From: Microplitis mediator
Lineage: Eukaryota; Arthropoda; Insecta; Hymenoptera; Braconidae
DNA length: 64,000 nt
Assembly (NCBI RefSeq): GCF_029852145.1
Contig: NC_079975.1
Location: forward strand, 18,349,275 to 18,413,274
Direction: 5' to 3'
Below, one piece after another: positions 59,938 to 64,000 of this stretch. Position numbers and translations under genes: made by a program. Below the pieces are notes generated by a model that saw only the letters and a list, made by a program, of their open reading frames with translations, did no database searches and was not told the origin of the DNA. Within the stretch, counting starts at the first letter, position 1. Every line of letters begins with the position of its first letter.

Positions 59938-61664
59938 ACATATTCATAGATGGAGTAGTAGTATATGTCTGAACATTTTTGTCGAAACTGTGAAAATGTA
60001 AACAAAATTTGATAAAATCTATTATCATTTAAAAATAACATTTTAAAGTGAGTGATTAGATTCAACAATTTATATTAAATAAACAAATACATTTATCCAA
60101 AAAAATAAATACCCATTAATATTTCTTCTTTGTTGGCTATGACAGTCCATTAATTTTCATAAATCATGTTAAAGTACATGTCTTTCGATGTGTACGTATG
60201 TGATCAAATATTTAATGAGTTCATTTCTTTAAATAGATTTTATTTAAATAAAATGACACTAAAAACATTAAGGCATAATTAGTTTTTATGTATTTGTTAA
60301 AACAAGTTGACTTCGATGAAGGTATGTTAATTTTACAGAATAAAGATACAAACAAAACTACTAAGAGACAACTTTTTTGTAATTATTTATAAGATTAGTT
60401 AAATAAATGAAACGTTTATAAGTTTCTGTATAACCTAATTTTAACCTCAATATAATTTGTGAATAAACGAAATTTTATTAATATTACTCGGAGACTATTG
60501 AAAGGAATTAATTATAATTTATTTAGTGCAAAGTAATTTGATTACTGTCAGATAAATTATCAATACAATCGCTATTACATTTGCTGACTTGCAATTATCT
60601 AATAAGTTACATGGGTTACTTGTGACATTACATAGCAAATAAATATGAAATTATATAAATTATTTTTTTTTTAAGAATTGCAGATGTTCATAAACTTACA
60701 AAAATTATTTTGAATAAATAATTATTATTCATTTTGTTAATATTTTTGAATAAATTTCAATCGCGACTTTAAAACTTAACTTTTAGTAATGTTTTTATTG
60801 ACATGACTTCGTCAGGGTCATTAAGAGGTAACGCCACCTTGATAACAATTTTCAAATTCGGAATTTTTTAATTAAAGTACCAAAAAAACCTCACAAGGCT
60901 TTATATAAATTACTGTTACAAATTCATGGTATAGCTTGGAGCCTTAATGCCTGGTCTTTGGATCTAATCTAAAAGGTATTCTAATGACCAGGCTGTATTT
61001 ATAATTAACTAAATATTAATTAATTTTTAATAAATATTAATATTTTAAATAGACTTTTAATCATTAATGTTGGTATTGTTGATCATTTTTGAATCCCAGC
61101 CTTAACAAGTAATGAATCAAAATCAAAATCGTATGTATTTATTCTTCGCCTCAACTATCAAATTATGCATTATTGGAAAAATTTTTTGAGGAAGATGAGT
61201 AATAAATTATCTCTTTATTCTAAGTAAGATTATTTGTGAATTCAAATAAATCATTTGCTTTACGGACAATTCTTTCAATAGAAATAAATTTATTTAAAGA
61301 AGAATGATGATTTACTTGATTCAAGAAAAATATGGTATTGCCACTATAACAACAATATTTTAAATAATATTTTTCTGAAACTGAAATTTACTTTCCTTTG
61401 TATATCGGAGTAATACAATAATTTTTATAAATAATATAAACATCGAATTTGAAGCTTCTAAAATTCCGAAAATCAAATGTTTATCTGTATATATAGTAAT
61501 ATAGATATTTAAATTTAAATTCATTTTTAAACTTATAATTTTCTATATACACATTGAATCGTTTTTTTCAATAGCACTTATCCAATAAACTTTATTTGGG
61601 GTAATAAATCCAGTAGTAGGACAGCTATTGAAAGAATTTTTCAGTTTTCGTAAGCAATGTATAC
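59938..61664. other. Intergenic between TMEM11 and BLTP2
   Basis: AT-rich sequence with no supportable gene, RNA or repeat. Confidence 0.4.
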
Positions 61665-62561
61665 TAGGGTGACCAAAAAAAAAAACAGACTATTTTTTTT
61701 TTCGAGTCTCTTATGAAAATTCGCTGGTTCAAGGTGTTTTAAGAAGCCTCTCCAAAAATCAGCTTGATAACAAATTTTCAAGAGATCGCTCATGAATTTT
61801 GAAAATATCAAAAATGATTTAAATTCGGATTTTTTTTTTCTAAATTTTTTCTTTCTCGTGGCAGCAATAGTTTATATTTGTAAAATCACGACTATGCTGA
61901 AAATTTCAGCCCAAAATTTAAGTATTCTACGGTGCTCAAGAATTTTGAATATTAACTGATAATATGTAACTAATACTTTGAATTAGTTTCTGTATTTTTT
62001 TATAACTCAATTATTGTCATTTCACTAAAATATAACTTTTGCATAACCGAAAATATGGAGGACAGTCTCAAACAATAAAATTGGGTAAGTTTTGAATAAG
62101 CAAAAAAACCTAAAAATTGAATTAAAAAATAAAAAAGTATGTAAATAACTTATTATTTCTATCTCTAGGGTTATATTTTTATTCATTATGATATAAATTG
62201 ACGGTGAAAAAGTCGGGAAGCTTTATTATTAATATTTAACGGTCGCTTGAAAACGTCCAAAAGACAGTATTCGGAAACATTCAGAATTCTTGAGCGACGT
62301 TTAAATATTTAAATTTTGGGCTAAAATTTCCAGCGTAGTCATGATTTCACAAATATAAATTATAGCTATCCCGAGAAAGATAAAGTTTAGAGCATAAAAA
62401 TCCGAATTTCGATCATTTTAGATATTTTCAAAATTCGTGAGCGACCTCTTGAAAATTTTTTATCGAGCTGATTTTAGGAGAGGCTTCAAACATATTAAGC
62501 CAACAAATTTTCATAAGAGACTCGAAAAAAAAAATATAGTCGGTTTTTTTGGGTCACCCTA
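61665..62561. mobile_element. 897-bp foldback element with TAGGGTGACC ends
   Basis: The left end TAGGGTGACCAAAAAAA and right end TTTTTTTGGGTCACCCTA frame two arms of about 290 bp: 61665-61955 and 62270-62561. Matching inner words include CGAGTCTCTTATGAAAATT, AGGAGAGGCTTC and TTTTGGGCTAAAATTT with its mirror. The arms are diverged (more than in the 24843-26323 palindrome). The 310-bp centre is unrelated to the arms. No reading frame of note. Confidence 0.75.
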
Positions 62562-63019
62562 ATTTATAAGTTAATATTTAACTATTTAAAGATCTCAAGT
62601 AACTTTTATATAAATAAAAGTATTTAAATTGTGCAAAAAAAGATCAAAATTATAATTCTAATTTTTTTTCATTTATCAAATAAAATAATCACTGTTCGTC
62701 TATTAGTCTCGTCACTTTGTACATGTTTTTCATAGATTAATAATTTATTTACTTGAAGCTTATTACTAAATTTTTAATGAATAATTTTTTAAATACTCAA
62801 ATGCCTAAATTCACGTTTACTGTAAATATTAGTTATTTAATTCTTAATTTTATATCCCACTAAAAGTTTATCTGGAATATTTATGCGATAAACTTTTATT
62901 AAAGTATGAATTGTGGAAGATTTTAATTAATAATTTAAAATAATATATTTACAGGTAAAATACTTGGTATTGAGGTGTATAAAATGTCCAGAAACCAAAA
63001 AGAAACGGAATAATACAAT

Positions 63020-64000
63020 ATGACACCATTAGTTGTTGTCTGTTTTATTTTTGTAATAATCTATAGTAGTTTTACATGGTATGTATATCAAGTGTATTAT
63101 TTATTATCATTATTACTATTATTATATATAATTTCTTAAGTAATATGTTTAATAATATTTTATTTTTCTTTAGGATCCTTCCGCGAGGATTAGCTTGGCT
63201 AGTAAAACGGAAATACAAAATTCATCTTCGGGTAGGGCACATTATTTTTCCTTATTTAATACTCCGAGATGTAACCATCACTAAAAATGGCTTCACCGTG
63301 GTATTTATTTTATTTACTTATACATAAACATATAATTATATTTTTATATTCATATATATTTTAAATTATTGTGTGTTTCCTTTAATTTCTTTTAGCAAAT
63401 TGAAGAGATTACTATACGGAGTAGTTTACTTAGTAGCGATGTCGCAAAACTTTTTGCTGTTGTGATGCATGATGTCAGAATAAATAAAGATGTTCCTGTG
63501 GCACCGAGTGTTAAAAATGAAAATAGTGATTTAACATTAGATTTCAGAAATAAAACAGTTCCACCAATTATCATCAAATTTGTCCAAGTAAGATATTTTT
63601 TTTTGTTTCTATTATATTTAATAATATAAATAATGTTCTTGATTTAGTTTATGGCTGTTCACGTAGAAAACGTGAACCTATTGGCTTTAGGAAATGGATG
63701 GTTAGTTAATGGCAGCGCTGAAAGCTTAAGTTTAGATGGAAGTGTTGTCCATGGTGCTAGAACACTTTTAGCTTCTGCAACAATTACAGGAGGATCAGTT
63801 AAACTTTTGCATCATGCATCAGACGCTTGTTTATCACAAATAAGTTTTGCTGGAAGTGTCGAAGCAACATTGAAAGCTCAAGGGGAACTTACAGTAGAGG
63901 TATTTTATTGTATAATTTTTCCAAAAATAATGTAAAATAATATTTTTAAATATTATTATTATTATTTTTTTTTTTTTTAGAAATTATACATTGGTGTGAT
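63020..64000 (+). CDS. BLTP2: Bridge-like lipid transfer protein 2 / hobbit (5' part)
   Basis: Exons 63020-63078, 63174-63300, 63396-63587, 63648-63899 and 63981 onward to the edge, phases 2, 0, 0, 0; about 216 residues are in view. A membrane anchor starts the protein (MTPLVVVCFIFVIIYSSFTW), then comes LPRGLAWLVKRKYKIHLRVG and the start of the beta-groove (LRDVTI...QIEEITIRSSLLSSDV). Later GGSVKLLHHASDACLSQI and AQGELTVE belong to the RBG repeats. This matches the N-terminus of KIAA0100/hobbit, a very large ER-plasma-membrane contact protein that channels lipids. More than 2,000 residues should lie beyond the window. Confidence 0.85.

Overview
The window is nuclear DNA of an animal, most likely an insect and probably a hymenopteran of the parasitoid-wasp type. 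It is strongly AT-rich, with many small spliced genes, short phase-consistent introns with GT/AG borders, and dense small inverted-repeat transposons. The order assignment is an inference from gene content and base composition; no rRNA or mitochondrial marker is present. I found no tRNA, rRNA, CRISPR array, prophage or operon.

From left to right I rebuilt 18 genes exon by exon: the first coding exon of a Maelstrom-like piRNA factor (-); an unrecognised 480-residue KEN-box protein (-); ASNSD1 (+); an intronless malate synthase with a peroxisomal C-terminus (+); B3GLCT (-); RNF10 (+); Hsc70-4 (-); SMPD4 (+); SMYD4 (-); mRpS18C (+); an SFR1/MEI5-like recombination factor (-); an unrecognised Asn-rich protein (-); TBC1D7 (+); the MFSD14/HIAT1 transporter (-); the mitochondrial phosphate carrier SLC25A3 (+); NF-YB (+); TMEM11 (-); and the 5' end of the giant lipid-transfer gene BLTP2/hobbit (+), which runs off the right edge.

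The genes are mostly housekeeping and functionally unrelated. Many lie head to head, and their shared 5' regions carry recognisable promoter motifs: DRE-type TATCGATA octamers (RNF10, TBC1D7/Asn-rich gene), heat-shock elements (Hsc70) and one NRF1 palindrome (TMEM11 side). Mitochondrial functions recur (mRpS18C, SLC25A3, TMEM11).

The gaps and large introns hold at least ten foldback or terminal-inverted-repeat elements. They include a nearly perfect 1.48-kb palindrome between SMPD4 and SMYD4, others of about 900 bp and 640 bp, and an inverted pair with a hammerhead-ribozyme-like core inside the SFR1 intron. The most unusual gene is the malate synthase: a glyoxylate-cycle enzyme in an apparent insect, without introns, ending in a PTS1 signal and followed by ATTAAA and a 28-nt poly(A) tract, which suggests retroposition. 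A second isoform-type first exon in MFSD14 is also newly inferred here.
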